From NCBI GenBank assembly GCA_019352035.1, contig JABBNZ010000011.1, forward strand, positions 49,996 through 87,464: DNA of 37,469 nt. Reading direction: 5' to 3'. Numbering within the stretch: position 1 is the stretch's first letter; the number at the start of each line of letters is the position of its first letter. The notes under the pieces are model-generated. The model was not told where the DNA came from and did no database searches. It saw only the letters and a list, made by a program, of their open reading frames with translations. This DNA is from Pseudomonadota bacterium. Its GTDB lineage: Bacteria > Pseudomonadota > Gammaproteobacteria > Steroidobacterales > Steroidobacteraceae. Position numbers and translations under genes: made by a program. Positions 11,161 to 19,890 of the stretch are shown one piece after another.

Positions 11161-11478
11161 ATGCCACTCCCGAGCGCCATTGCCGCCGAGCTCGTCTGCT
11201 GGAAGTGCGGCGCCTCGCTGTCCGCGCTCACGCTGCCGCTGCGTCGCCTGGAGGAGTGCCCGAAATGCCGTGCGGAGCTGCACGTCTGCCGGATGTGCGT
11301 CGATTACGACACTGGTGTCGCGAAGCACTGCCGTGAGCCCACGGCCGAGGAAGTGCGGGACAAGACGCGCGCGAGCTTCTGCGATTTCTTCAAGCCGCGT
11401 CCGGGCGCCTACCTCGCGCCCAACACCGCCGAGGTCGACCGCGCGCGCGCGCAGCTCGACAAGCTGTTCGGTAAGTAG
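11161..11478 (+). CDS. Small cysteine-rich (zinc ribbon-like) protein of unknown function
   Basis: The protein has 105 residues. Three CxxC pairs (C13/C16, C33/C36, C43/C46), then a His-Cys (H56, C57) and C73, suggest one or two structural zinc sites. The C-terminal third (FFKPRPGAYLAPN and a charged helix ending in LDKLFGK) has no motif that I recognise. It starts 20 bases after the tandem uvrA on the same strand and is probably cotranscribed. Its frame ends 3 bases before the convergent SPOR-like gene. Codon use looks like that of its neighbours. No function is assigned; a protein- or nucleic-acid-binding ribbon is only a guess from the cysteines. Confidence 0.75.
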   Translation: MPLPSAIAAELVCWKCGASLSALTLPLRRLEECPKCRAELHVCRMCVDYDTGVAKHCREPTAEEVRDKTRASFCDFFKPRPGAYLAPNTAEVDRARAQLDKLFGK

Positions 11479-11481
11479 GCT

Positions 11482-13275
11482 TCAGGCCTTCTTGACGCGC
11501 TCGCTGAGGCGCTCGAGCAGCCGCGAGAATGGCGTGTTCTTCTGGACCTCGACTCGCAGGTGACGCACGCCGGTGTCGCTCAAGGAGTCGCCGCCGTTGT
11601 CGATGGCCAGCTCGTTCGCGCCAAGGATCTCCAGAGTCTCCTCGAGCGTCTGCGGCGTGCGGCGCTCGCGCGCGCCGACCAGCCCCGGTTGGACCCGGGG
11701 CGTGCCTGCGCCCTTGCGGCCCGCGCGCGCCAGCGCAGGCTGCGGGGCCGGCGACACCGCTGCGGCCGCCGGCGCCTTCTGCGTGGCGCCTGGCGCCTCG
11801 TCCGAGTCGATGAGCTTGAACTCATGGTCCTCGTTCCGACGCCGCAGCCCGGCATGGACGCCGCGCGTGCGCGCAGCGCCGACGCCTGAGAACCGCTGGT
11901 TGTCTTCGGTGGCGCGCTCACGCTCCTGCGGGCTGACCGGCACCACTGCGACCGAGGTGAACTCCGAGCGCACGTAGTGGGCCACCTGCTTGGCCGAGAT
12001 CGCGTCGTTGAAGAAGCCGAGACGCAGCCCGTACCACTTGCGTCCTTCGCGGCTACCCTCGACGGAATAGAGCGTGTAGGCGCTGAAGATCGCAAGCGGC
12101 GGCACCTTCTCGAGCGCCACCGGCTGAACCGACCATTGCAGCTGCACCGCGAACGACACCGCCTCGTCCTGGGAGACGGCCTCCTTCAAGGCACGCAGCG
12201 TGCCGGTATCGTCGGGCTTGAGCAGTGAGATGGCCGATTCGGCCGCGGCATCGATCTGCGGCGCGGCCGGGGAGCGGGCGCCATCCGCCGCGCGGCGCGC
12301 CTCGAGATATCGCAACACCTGCGTATCGGTGAGCGAGCTGTCATCGTCACTGTCGCCGAGGCCCGCGGGAGCCGCCATCACGCGCGTGTCGCCGGTATCG
12401 TCCTCGGACGAGCCGAGCGCGGCCAGCACTTCCTTCACGTTGGAGTCGGCGAAGAGCGCGTTCCTGACCGGCGGTTGCGATGCCCGGGACGCGGACGGCT
12501 GCACCGGTTTCGCGGCCACCGCGGCTGCCGGCCTCACTTGCGCCGCTGGCGCGACCGCGGCCGTCTGCGCGGCGGGCCTTGCGGGGGCTGGTTTGGCGGC
12601 GTGCTGGGCGCCGCCCGTCGGGGCCGTGGCGCGTGATTGCTGCGGAGACGGCGCGGCCGGATGTTGCGTCGTGGCGCGAGCCGCAGCGGCTGGCGCCGCG
12701 CGGAGCGCCGAGGCAACCGCCGGAGCACGCTTCACAGGCACCTGTGGCGCTGCCTTCGCCGAATGCACGGTGACGACTGGCGCCGCTCCTGCCGTGGGCG
12801 CAGGCGCGCTCACCGGCGCTACCGCCGGTGGATGCAGCGTCGGAACCAACATCGGGACTGTGGCGGCCGCCGGCGAAGATTTTGGCGCCGGCGCGAAAGC
12901 CGCGGTCTTCTGCGGACCGACGGCGTGCCGCGCTTGCGCAGCGGCCGCTTCGGTGGCGCGGGCACGCAATTTCTTTCCGGGAGCCTCGCCCGCCCACGCT
13001 CCGGGATAGACCTCCCGCACGACGGCCAGCCACTCTTCGGCTTCCGCGAGGCTCGCGAAGAATCCCATGTGGAGGCGGAAGCGCTCGCGGCCCTCCTCGA
13101 ATCGGCGGCTGACGAAGAACGTGAAGCGCTTGAGCTCGGGCAGCTCAGTCTGCGCGAGCGCCATCGGAGTCGTCGAGGAGCACAAATTGAGGACGAACGA
13201 ATCGCCCTCCGCGGCAGGTGCCGCCGGATGGTCCGCTTCCGCTTTGGCGGACGCGAGATTTGCCATTGGTGTCAT
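11482..13275 (-). CDS. Two-module SPOR-like domain protein, riboswitch-controlled
   Basis: The protein has 597 residues. Near residues 27-95 is a SPOR-like module (FVLNLCSSTTPM, then RFRLHMGFFASLAEAEEWL), and near 373-448 a second (FAVQLQWSVQPV, then WYGLRLGFFNDAISAKQVA). Both show the paired beta-strand and 'GFF..AEA' pattern of SPOR modules, which in other proteins bind denuded peptidoglycan at division sites. A long Ala/Pro/Val linker (about residues 100-260) and an acidic stretch separate them. No convincing signal peptide or membrane segment is visible, which is odd for a cell-wall binder. The ATG at 13273-13275 has a GGGGA ribosome-binding site six bases upstream. About 80 bases further upstream lies a cyclic-di-GMP riboswitch on the same strand. 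The SPOR call rests on pattern by eye. Confidence 0.75.
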   Translation of the reverse strand: MTPMANLASAKAEADHPAAPAAEGDSFVLNLCSSTTPMALAQTELPELKRFTFFVSRRFEEGRERFRLHMGFFASLAEAEEWLAVVREVYPGAWAGEAPGKKLRARATEAAAAQARHAVGPQKTAAFAPAPKSSPAAATVPMLVPTLHPPAVAPVSAPAPTAGAAPVVTVHSAKAAPQVPVKRAPAVASALRAAPAAAARATTQHPAAPSPQQSRATAPTGGAQHAAKPAPARPAAQTAAVAPAAQVRPAAAVAAKPVQPSASRASQPPVRNALFADSNVKEVLAALGSSEDDTGDTRVMAAPAGLGDSDDDSSLTDTQVLRYLEARRAADGARSPAAPQIDAAAESAISLLKPDDTGTLRALKEAVSQDEAVSFAVQLQWSVQPVALEKVPPLAIFSAYTLYSVEGSREGRKWYGLRLGFFNDAISAKQVAHYVRSEFTSVAVVPVSPQERERATEDNQRFSGVGAARTRGVHAGLRRRNEDHEFKLIDSDEAPGATQKAPAAAAVSPAPQPALARAGRKGAGTPRVQPGLVGARERRTPQTLEETLEILGANELAIDNGGDSLSDTGVRHLRVEVQKNTPFSRLLERLSERVKKA

Positions 13276-13356
13276 AAATTCCCCGGACAGTCCCTCAGCG
13301 CACTGGCGAGCGGAAGCGGCTCCATTGGGGGGAATGCGATCGGCCGCGCTGATGCG

Positions 13357-13446
13357 CGTCCGTGGCAGCCCCGCCGTCGTAGGAACCGTCCCTTAGACCG
13401 GTGGCTTTGCGTCCCCGCCTTTCGACGGGTTTGCCCTTGTCACGAC
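13357..13446 (-). ncRNA. Cyclic-di-GMP-I (GEMM-I) riboswitch
   Basis: Read on the minus strand, this leader contains the GEMM-I landmarks in order: GGGCAAACC, a GAAA tetraloop closed by a short GC stem, GGGACGCAAAGCC, a GGTCTAAG junction, and the second arm ending in CTACGACGGCGGGGCTGCC. It lines up by eye, piece for piece, with the known Vibrio cholerae Vc2 aptamer, including the tetraloop and its receptor region. Between it and the SPOR-like start are about 80 bases with one perfect 5-bp GC hairpin (13344-13357) but no T-tract. Translational control is therefore more likely than termination, although this is inference. The ends are approximate. Confidence 0.9.
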
Positions 13447-13450
13447 GCTA

Positions 13451-13479
13451 AGTGTCGAAGCGACGCCGGATGGAGTCAA
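13451..13479 (-). promoter_or_regulatory. Candidate sigma-70 promoter for the riboswitch-SPOR transcript
   Basis: On the minus strand TTGACT (13474-13479) is followed after 17 bases by GACACT (13451-13456). The -35 box matches the consensus at five of six positions and the -10 at three of six. The expected start point, about 13443-13445, falls just at the 5' edge of the riboswitch aptamer, which supports the assignment. Confidence 0.55.
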
Positions 13480-13630
13480 GGGCCGCAAATGTGGCGCGGC
13501 TCTCAAGTGGTACTTGTACGTATACGCCGGCCGAAGCCGGCCGCGGCCGCGGCCTCGCTTATGTTTACCGGAGCGTGTGATATGTAACGAATCCAGGGCC
13601 GCGCACCCTTCGGCCCGGGGCGGGAGACGG
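13480..13630. other. Non-coding remainder of the 355-base intergenic region
   Basis: Between the riboswitch promoter and the stop of the TIP30-like gene there is no supported gene. A run of GGCCGCGGCC-type palindromic sequence at about 13532-13556 can fold into GC hairpins and may end transcription of the upstream minus-strand gene; no T-tract follows it. Confidence 0.3.
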
Positions 13631-14350
13631 CTACGGCGTCGCCGGCGGCAGACAGGCGGGTCGGCGGGGCTTCAATTTCGCGAGCGCGCAAATTCCCTCA
13701 TACGTGTAACGCTGCGAGCCGCGGCGGCCCGACCGCAGCGTCCCGATCATGGCGGCCGCCGCGGTCCCGACCGGCACGCCGCGATGCATCGTGCGTGGTC
13801 CGACGAGCAACGGATTGACGAGCGGCATCAGCGTCCGCTTCACCAGATCGAGCGGCCGCGTCTCGCGCGGCCAGCCGAGCACGATGCCGGGTTGCAGGAT
13901 GTCGAGCGCGCCGAACCCGACTGCCGCCAACATCCGCTCGAGCTCACCCTTGGCGCGAAGAAAACCGGTCTTCGCCGCCGGGTCCGCGCCCGCCGCCGAG
14001 ATCACCACGAACCGCGCCGCGCCGGCGGCCTTGGCCGCACGCGCGAACGCGAGCGTGTAGCCGAGATCGACGCGGCGAACGCAGTCCTCTTCGGCGCGCT
14101 CCCGCTCGCCGAGCCGGGCCCCGAGGCAGCAGAAGGCAACCTGACACTTCGAGCCCGCCAGCTGCCGCTCCAGATGATCGAACTGCACGATCCTGTTCGC
14201 CAGATGGGGATGCTCGCGGCCCAACGGGCGGCGGGTCACGGCAATCACCCGCGCGATTTCGGGCGCATCGACCAGAGAATCGAGCACGCGGCCGCCCACG
14301 AAACCGCTTGCGCCGGCGAGGAGTGCCACGAGGGAATCGGTGTTGGCCAT
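13631..14350 (-). CDS. TIP30/HTATIP2-like atypical SDR, NAD(P)-binding protein
   Basis: The protein has 239 residues. The N-terminal nucleotide-binding motif LAGASGFVGGRVLDSL, followed by VIAVTRRPLGREHP, then FCCLGARLG, RFVVISAAGADPAAKTGF and LRAKGELE, matches the TIP30-like atypical short-chain dehydrogenase pattern. In relatives the active-site signature reads YxxxK; here the corresponding residues are F-L-R-A-K, so the tyrosine appears to be phenylalanine. Oxidoreductase activity is therefore doubtful, and a NADPH-sensing or scaffolding role is possible. The start ATG (14348-14350) gives the family N-terminus. It lies between the kinase gene and the riboswitch-controlled gene on the same strand, but gaps of 166 and 355 bases argue against a single operon. 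Confidence 0.82.
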   Translation of the reverse strand: MANTDSLVALLAGASGFVGGRVLDSLVDAPEIARVIAVTRRPLGREHPHLANRIVQFDHLERQLAGSKCQVAFCCLGARLGERERAEEDCVRRVDLGYTLAFARAAKAAGAARFVVISAAGADPAAKTGFLRAKGELERMLAAVGFGALDILQPGIVLGWPRETRPLDLVKRTLMPLVNPLLVGPRTMHRGVPVGTAAAAMIGTLRSGRRGSQRYTYEGICALAKLKPRRPACLPPATP

Positions 14351-14516
14351 GGGAGCTTATTAGCCCGGCCGGCCGGACCCGCACAAGCTCCCGTCCGCTT
14401 TACATTCCCGCGCCGTGAGACCGGTCACGGCCCATGGCGGCGTACTGTGATGTCAGGCACAGGAGGCTCCGGCCGCACATGGCGGTCGCGCGGCGCGATG
14501 CGCGTTTTCCGGATCG

Positions 14517-17420
14517 TCAGATCTGCTCTCTGCAACTGACCGTGATCGTGATGTTCTGTTGGCCAGGCTCGACGGTGAACTCCTGTTCCACGGCACGATA
14601 GCCGTCGCGCGTGCCGAGGACCGTGTAGGTCCCCGGTTTCAGCCGGATCTCGCGCCTGCCGAAAGTCCCGAAGACACCGATGCTCGGAATGCTCACCTGC
14701 GTCGCGTCATCGGAGATCAGATTGAGCACCACCGGCCGATCGAGCTCGGGCAGGAGACGGGTGACCTGCTCGGCCTGCGATTGCAGCAGCGGGCCGGCGG
14801 GTGTCTGCTCGCGCGCCTCCTGCAGCAGCGCCACCGCCTCATCGCGCACCGACTGCAGGGCGAGGCGATGCGGGTGCTCGATGATCTGCTGCAGCGATGC
14901 GGAGAGCTGCGCGCGCTCCTCGTCCCGCGCCTCGCCTCGCTTGGCGAAGGCCAGCGAGGGATTCTCGCTCAGCATCTGCTGATACACCGCCGCGGCCTGC
15001 CGCCAATGCTCCCGCGCCTCCAGGCTCGCGGACCGCTGGCGTAGCGTCGCCATACGGCCCGCCTGCATCGCCGCCCGCGCCCGCTGCAGCCCCTGCGTGG
15101 CCTCCGTGCCTCGGGCGCGGAACCCGAGCGCCTGTTGGAAATCCGTCTGGGCATCCGTCAGCCTGCCGGCCCCGAGCGCCGCGTAACCGGCCCCCACCGC
15201 GCGTGCGTAGCCGTCGTCTCCGAACGCCGCGTTGGCGCGCGCCAGTCCCGACTTGGCCGCGGCATTGCCGGGGTCGAGCGCCAGCGCCTGACTGAAGTCC
15301 TGCGCGGCGCGCGAATAATTCTGCACCGACTCGGCTCTGCGCGCATCGGCGAGAAGCGGCAGGACACCGCTCAGCAGACGCGCCTGCCGTGCGCCGTCGA
15401 TGGCGCGGCGGCTGTTGGCATCGATGCGCCGCGCGAGCGCGAATGCCTGGGTCGCCTGCGCCTGTTGACCGGCGGCGAGAGCCGCGGCGCCTGCTTTGAG
15501 CGCCGCGGTCAGCGCCCGAGGCTGCTTCGTCGCAATACCGGCCAGGAGCTGATTCGCACGATCGAGATGCCGCAGCGCGAGCGGGATGCCGCCCGCGGCG
15601 GCTGCGCCGCTCGATTCCGCGGCCTGCATCTGCGCCGCCGAGAAATCCCCCCAGTCCCACGCCGCCGCCCCACGCGCCTCGAGGGCGGCAGCCCGATTCT
15701 CGAAGGCCGCGTGCTCGCTGTTGAATCGGGCGAGGGCCGCGGGGTCGGGCTGGGGTTTCGGGGCCGTGGCGGCCGGCGCCGGCGGAGCCGCCGGCTTCGC
15801 TGCGGCCTGCGCCGACGGACGGGCCGCTTCGAGCGAAGTGGTCGGCGCGAAGCGCGCCAACAGAGACTGCAGGCCTGCGAGATCCCGGGGAGGCAGCCAG
15901 AAAAGCGCAGCCGCGGTGGCGGCGCAGATGAGCACCGCGCCGCAGAGCAATCCCGAAACGAGATAAGGCCAATGGCGAGCGCGGCCGCCGCCGGCCCGCG
16001 CGAACGCCGGGCGGCGCGTCGGCGGCGGTACCGCCCGGAGCCGCGGCTCGGCAACGCCGCCGAGATCGAAGGGATCGCCCGGCGGCACCGGCTCGAGCGG
16101 CACGGCGGTGCCCCATGTCGGCGGCGGCACGGACTGCGGCCGTTGCGTCGCAGGAGCTTCGGGCCGAGGCGTCGCGTGAATGCCGGCCGCGGGACGCATC
16201 GCCGCCGCCTCTTCTCCAGGGGACGCGGCCTCCGGTTTGACGGGACGCGGCTTGAATTGCACCGCCGCAGGCTCCGCATGCGACGGCCTCGCAGGGGAGT
16301 CGAGCCGGATTGGCGCCGGTGCGGGCGGCGGCACCGGCTGCGCAACACGGCGCGGCTCGCCCGGGGACACTCGCGCTTGGCCGTGCACGGCCCGATCGGC
16401 CCCGCGCGCCGACGGCATCGCCGCGGGCGGCGTCACTGCGGCCGGCATCACTGCGGGCGGCGGTACCGGGGGCTGCGGTGCTGGGGGCTTCGGCACTGCT
16501 GCGGCTGACGGCGCAGCCGCCTCCCGGCCGGAAGGCTGGGCTTTCCGTGCCTGCCCGCTCCCCGCCTCGTCCGCCTCCACGCCCTCCGGCGCGAAAGACA
16601 GCGTCGCGTTGAGTGTCGCATCGAGCTCGTCCATGACCTGCTGCATGGACGCCGGACGCTCCTTGGCGCGCTTGGCGAGCATGCGCATCACCAGCTCGCC
16701 GAGCTCCGGCGGAATCTGGCGCGTGGGGACGAGCTCCGGAACCGGCTGAAACTGGGCGCGCTCTAGATCGAAGTTGGGATAGTACGGCGGATGGCCCGAC
16801 AGCAGCTCGTACGCGAGCGCCCCGAGGCTGTAGATGTCATCGGCCGCGCTCGGCGGCTCGCCGCGAAGCTGCTCGGGGCTGGCGGAAAAAGGCGAATGTC
16901 CCGAGGCACACGCCTCCGCCGCGCCGCTGCCCGCGGCGGGCAGCACGGCCGCGATGCCGAAGTCGGCGAGCTTCACCCTTCCGCGGCTGTCGAGCAGGAC
17001 GTTCCCGGGCTTGAGGTCCCGATGCACGACACCGCGCGCGTGCGCGTACTCGAGGGCCTCGGCAGCCTCGAGGAGCGCCGGCACGATCTCCAGGTATCCG
17101 CCGCCTCGCAGCCGGCGCAGATCGCCGCCCGCGGCAAGCTCCATGGGCAGCACCACGGCATCCCCGCATCGCTCCGGCGGGAGGACCTGAAGGATCCCGG
17201 GATGCTGCAGGCGGCCGGAGATGGCGTGCTCGCGCTCCAACGCGGTCCACGCGGCCGGATTGCGGGCGGCCGACGGAGCAAGGACCTTGAGAGCGATGTC
17301 GACGCCGCGCGACTCGTCATGCGCTTTCCATACCTCGCCCTGTCCTCCGGTACCGATACGCTCGATCAGAGTGTAGTGGCCGAGCGTAGTCGGCCGAGCG
17401 GTTGCACGAACCTGTGGCAT
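14517..17420 (-). CDS. Membrane Ser/Thr protein kinase with TPR-like and PEGA-like extracytoplasmic part
   Basis: The protein has 967 residues from the ATG at 17418-17420; a GTG three codons upstream is an alternative, but AAGG sits well for the ATG. A complete Hanks-type kinase domain spans about 15-275: glycine loop GTGGQGEVWKA, lysine in ALKVL, catalytic HRDLKPGNVLL, metal-binding ADFGIA, and SPEQLRGE of the activation segment. A Pro/Ala-rich linker runs to about 480, then one transmembrane helix (YLVSGLLCGAVLICAATAAA, near 485-510). Beyond it are Ala-rich helical repeats of TPR character (about 560-885; for example DFSQALALDPGNAAAKSGLA). A C-terminal beta module (REIRLKPGTYTVLGTRDGYR) resembles PEGA domains. 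The layout is that of a receptor kinase that senses in the periplasm and phosphorylates cytoplasmic proteins. No cognate phosphatase is seen nearby. Confidence 0.88.
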   Translation of the reverse strand: MPQVRATARPTTLGHYTLIERIGTGGQGEVWKAHDESRGVDIALKVLAPSAARNPAAWTALEREHAISGRLQHPGILQVLPPERCGDAVVLPMELAAGGDLRRLRGGGYLEIVPALLEAAEALEYAHARGVVHRDLKPGNVLLDSRGRVKLADFGIAAVLPAAGSGAAEACASGHSPFSASPEQLRGEPPSAADDIYSLGALAYELLSGHPPYYPNFDLERAQFQPVPELVPTRQIPPELGELVMRMLAKRAKERPASMQQVMDELDATLNATLSFAPEGVEADEAGSGQARKAQPSGREAAAPSAAAVPKPPAPQPPVPPPAVMPAAVTPPAAMPSARGADRAVHGQARVSPGEPRRVAQPVPPPAPAPIRLDSPARPSHAEPAAVQFKPRPVKPEAASPGEEAAAMRPAAGIHATPRPEAPATQRPQSVPPPTWGTAVPLEPVPPGDPFDLGGVAEPRLRAVPPPTRRPAFARAGGGRARHWPYLVSGLLCGAVLICAATAAALFWLPPRDLAGLQSLLARFAPTTSLEAARPSAQAAAKPAAPPAPAATAPKPQPDPAALARFNSEHAAFENRAAALEARGAAAWDWGDFSAAQMQAAESSGAAAAGGIPLALRHLDRANQLLAGIATKQPRALTAALKAGAAALAAGQQAQATQAFALARRIDANSRRAIDGARQARLLSGVLPLLADARRAESVQNYSRAAQDFSQALALDPGNAAAKSGLARANAAFGDDGYARAVGAGYAALGAGRLTDAQTDFQQALGFRARGTEATQGLQRARAAMQAGRMATLRQRSASLEAREHWRQAAAVYQQMLSENPSLAFAKRGEARDEERAQLSASLQQIIEHPHRLALQSVRDEAVALLQEAREQTPAGPLLQSQAEQVTRLLPELDRPVVLNLISDDATQVSIPSIGVFGTFGRREIRLKPGTYTVLGTRDGYRAVEQEFTVEPGQQNITITVSCREQI

Positions 17421-17698
17421 GACCTCCACCTTAGCTGGTCTCTCGCGCGATCTCTCACGCTATCCTACTCAGACGCACGCGCGAGTCAGCAGTGCCATGG
17501 CTGTTCCTTTTTTCCGGCACGTTTCCGGCATGCGTCGCCGATCGCGGACAACTTCCCGCAAGCGCCCGACGGGCCGCTCGCGTTATTGGCCAGCGCCCCA
17601 GGAAACCCACTCGCAAGGCTCAGTCCACCGGTGCGTCTTGTTCGTGGCCTGAAGAGCAAGCTTTGGCCAATCGACAGCAAGATTCCTGCCCGGCCGCG

Positions 17699-18790
17699 CT
17701 AGAGGTCGAGCGTGAGCTGCGGGCCCGAGCGGTTGAGCCGGGGCGGCCGGAAGAGGCCGGTGTCCGCTGGCGGGGGCCGCCCTTTCCCGAGGCCCAGGCG
17801 ACGGCAGGCGATCTGAAAACGGCTTCGCAACAGCTCCGCCAGCGGTCCGGTGCCGCGCATGCGGGTGCCGAAGCTCGGGTCGTAGTCCTTCCCCCCGCGC
17901 ATCTGCCGCACGAGCGACATCACATGATCGGCTCGATCCGGATAGTGCGCCGCGAGCCACTCGCGAAACAGATCCTTCACCTCGTGAGGCAGCCGCAGCA
18001 GCACGTAGCCGGCCCATCGCGCGCCCGCCGCGGCGCAGGCCTCCAGGATCGCCTCCATCTCATGATCGGTCAGCGCCGGAATGACCGGCGCCACCATCAC
18101 GCCCGTCGGGACACCGGCCTCGTTCAATCTCCTCACCGCCTCCAGCCTGGCGCGCGGCGATGCGGCCTGCGGCTCCATCACGCGCTTCAGATCCGCATCC
18201 AGCGTCGTGATGCTGACACCCACCCCGGCGAGCCCGTCCCGCGCCAGATCGCCCAGCAGATCCAGATCGCGCAGCACGAGCGCGCTCTTGGTGATGATCG
18301 TCACCGGATGCCGGCAGCGGGTCAGCACCTCGAGGATCTCGCGCGTCACCCGCATCCGCCGCTCGATCGGTTGATAAGGATCGGTGTTGGCACCCAACGT
18401 GATCGGCTTGCAGACATAGCCCGGCTTCGCCAGCTCCGCCTCCAACACCCTGCCCGCATCCTCTTTGTAGAATAGTCTTGTCTCGAAATCCAATCCCGCG
18501 GATAGCCCAACATAACCATGACTCGGACGGGCGTAACAATAGGGGCACGAATGGCTGCATCCGCGATAGGGATTGATCGATTGCTCGAACGGGATATCGG
18601 GTGAATCGTTGCGCGCGATCACCGAGCGCGCGCGGTCCGGCTCGATCGAGGTCGGGATGAAGTCGGGGACCTCCTCCTGGTACCAGCCGTCGTCGACGGC
18701 TTCACGCCGGCGGCTCTCGAACCGGCCGGTGGGGTTGGAGAGCGCGCCGCGGCCTTTGAGCGGCGGATTCCTTTGGCGCTGAGGATCCAT
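17699..18790 (-). CDS. PA0069-family radical SAM protein
   Basis: The protein has 363 residues. The radical SAM cysteine motif CSHSCPYC (CX3CX2C, residues 78, 82 and 85) follows the phrase FEQSINPYRG, typical of the PA0069 group, which is related to spore photoproduct lyase-like enzymes. The N-terminal LKGRGALSNPTGRFE is another mark of this family. TLGANTDPYQPIE and ITTLDADLKRVMEP are conserved in the barrel. The [4Fe-4S] cluster would cleave S-adenosylmethionine, but the substrate is unknown for the family. I chose the ATG at 18788-18790 because homologues begin with this type of sequence; an in-frame ATG five codons upstream is possible and neither has a good ribosome-binding site. A DUF4870 gene is divergent, 94 bases away. 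Confidence 0.85.
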   Translation of the reverse strand: MDPQRQRNPPLKGRGALSNPTGRFESRRREAVDDGWYQEEVPDFIPTSIEPDRARSVIARNDSPDIPFEQSINPYRGCSHSCPYCYARPSHGYVGLSAGLDFETRLFYKEDAGRVLEAELAKPGYVCKPITLGANTDPYQPIERRMRVTREILEVLTRCRHPVTIITKSALVLRDLDLLGDLARDGLAGVGVSITTLDADLKRVMEPQAASPRARLEAVRRLNEAGVPTGVMVAPVIPALTDHEMEAILEACAAAGARWAGYVLLRLPHEVKDLFREWLAAHYPDRADHVMSLVRQMRGGKDYDPSFGTRMRGTGPLAELLRSRFQIACRRLGLGKGRPPPADTGLFRPPRLNRSGPQLTLDL

Positions 18791-18884
18791 GCTCTGACTG
18801 TACATCCATACAGGCAGGCGGTAAAGCGCCGCGCGCCGGACCATAATGAGCAAAGATGCGGGCCCGATCCCGCGGGGAGCGGAA

Positions 18885-19265
18885 ATGAGCGAAGCAGGAG
18901 AGCCGGCGAGCCGCGGCGGGCCCGGCACGAAAGACGAGCGCAACCTCGCAATGTTCGCGCACCTGTCCGCCTTTGCCGGGCTGCTCTTCCCGGCCGGCGG
19001 CAATGTCATCGCACCGCTGATCGTCTGGCTGACCCAACGGGAGAAGTCCGCGTTCGTCGCCGATCAGTCACTGGAGGCGCTCAATTTCAATATCACCGTC
19101 CTCCTGGCGGCGATCGTCTGCGCATTTCTCTTCATCGTCGGGATCGGCGTGCTGCTCGGCCTGATCCTTGGCGCCGTATGGCTCGTCGGCACCATCCTGG
19201 GAGCGATACGGGCATCCGAAGGGCAGCGGTTCCGTCACCGCTTCACGCTGCGACTGGTGCACTGA
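18885..19265 (+). CDS. DUF4870 domain membrane protein
   Basis: The protein has 126 residues from the ATG at 18885, chosen because GGGGAG lies at the right distance; an earlier in-frame ATG at 18846 would add 13 residues. The pattern DERNLAMFAHLSAFAGLLFP, then APLIVWLTQREKSAFVADQSLEALNF and a long hydrophobic stretch, is the DUF4870/Tic20-like layout with about three membrane helices. Function is unknown for the family; it is predicted to sit in the inner membrane. The P-II gene follows 213 bases downstream but has its own promoter. Confidence 0.82.
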   Translation: MSEAGEPASRGGPGTKDERNLAMFAHLSAFAGLLFPAGGNVIAPLIVWLTQREKSAFVADQSLEALNFNITVLLAAIVCAFLFIVGIGVLLGLILGAVWLVGTILGAIRASEGQRFRHRFTLRLVH

Positions 19266-19817
<552 letters not shown>

Positions 19818-19824
19818 TGATTTG

Positions 19825-19854
19825 GCGCAAAGTCGGCATCCTGCCGCTTTGCGC
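19825..19854 (+). terminator. Stem-loop after the P-II gene
   Basis: GCGCAAAG and CTTTGCGC enclose a second stem CGGCA/TGCCG with a three-base loop, giving 13 paired bases with one bulge, 7 bases after the stop codon. There is no T-tract, so it may be a weak terminator or an mRNA-stabilising hairpin. Confidence 0.5.
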
Positions 19855-19890
19855 AGCCAGCCCATTCACCACATATGATCTCGCGGGCCA

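Noticed and set aside
5489-11167. Open frame of 1892 codons on the minus strand opposite uvrA
   Set aside because: It has no recognisable domain and mirrors the codon structure of the intact uvrA; in GC-rich DNA such antisense frames are common.
12200-13009. Plus-strand Ala-rich 269-codon frame opposite the SPOR-like gene
   Set aside because: It mirrors the Ala/Pro linker of the minus-strand gene, which has a ribosome-binding site and riboswitch leader.
17492-18475. 327-codon plus-strand frame over the kinase-radical SAM gap and the radical SAM gene
   Set aside because: It lies opposite the certain radical SAM gene for most of its length and has no recognisable motif. The gap 17430-17698 itself shows no supported gene.
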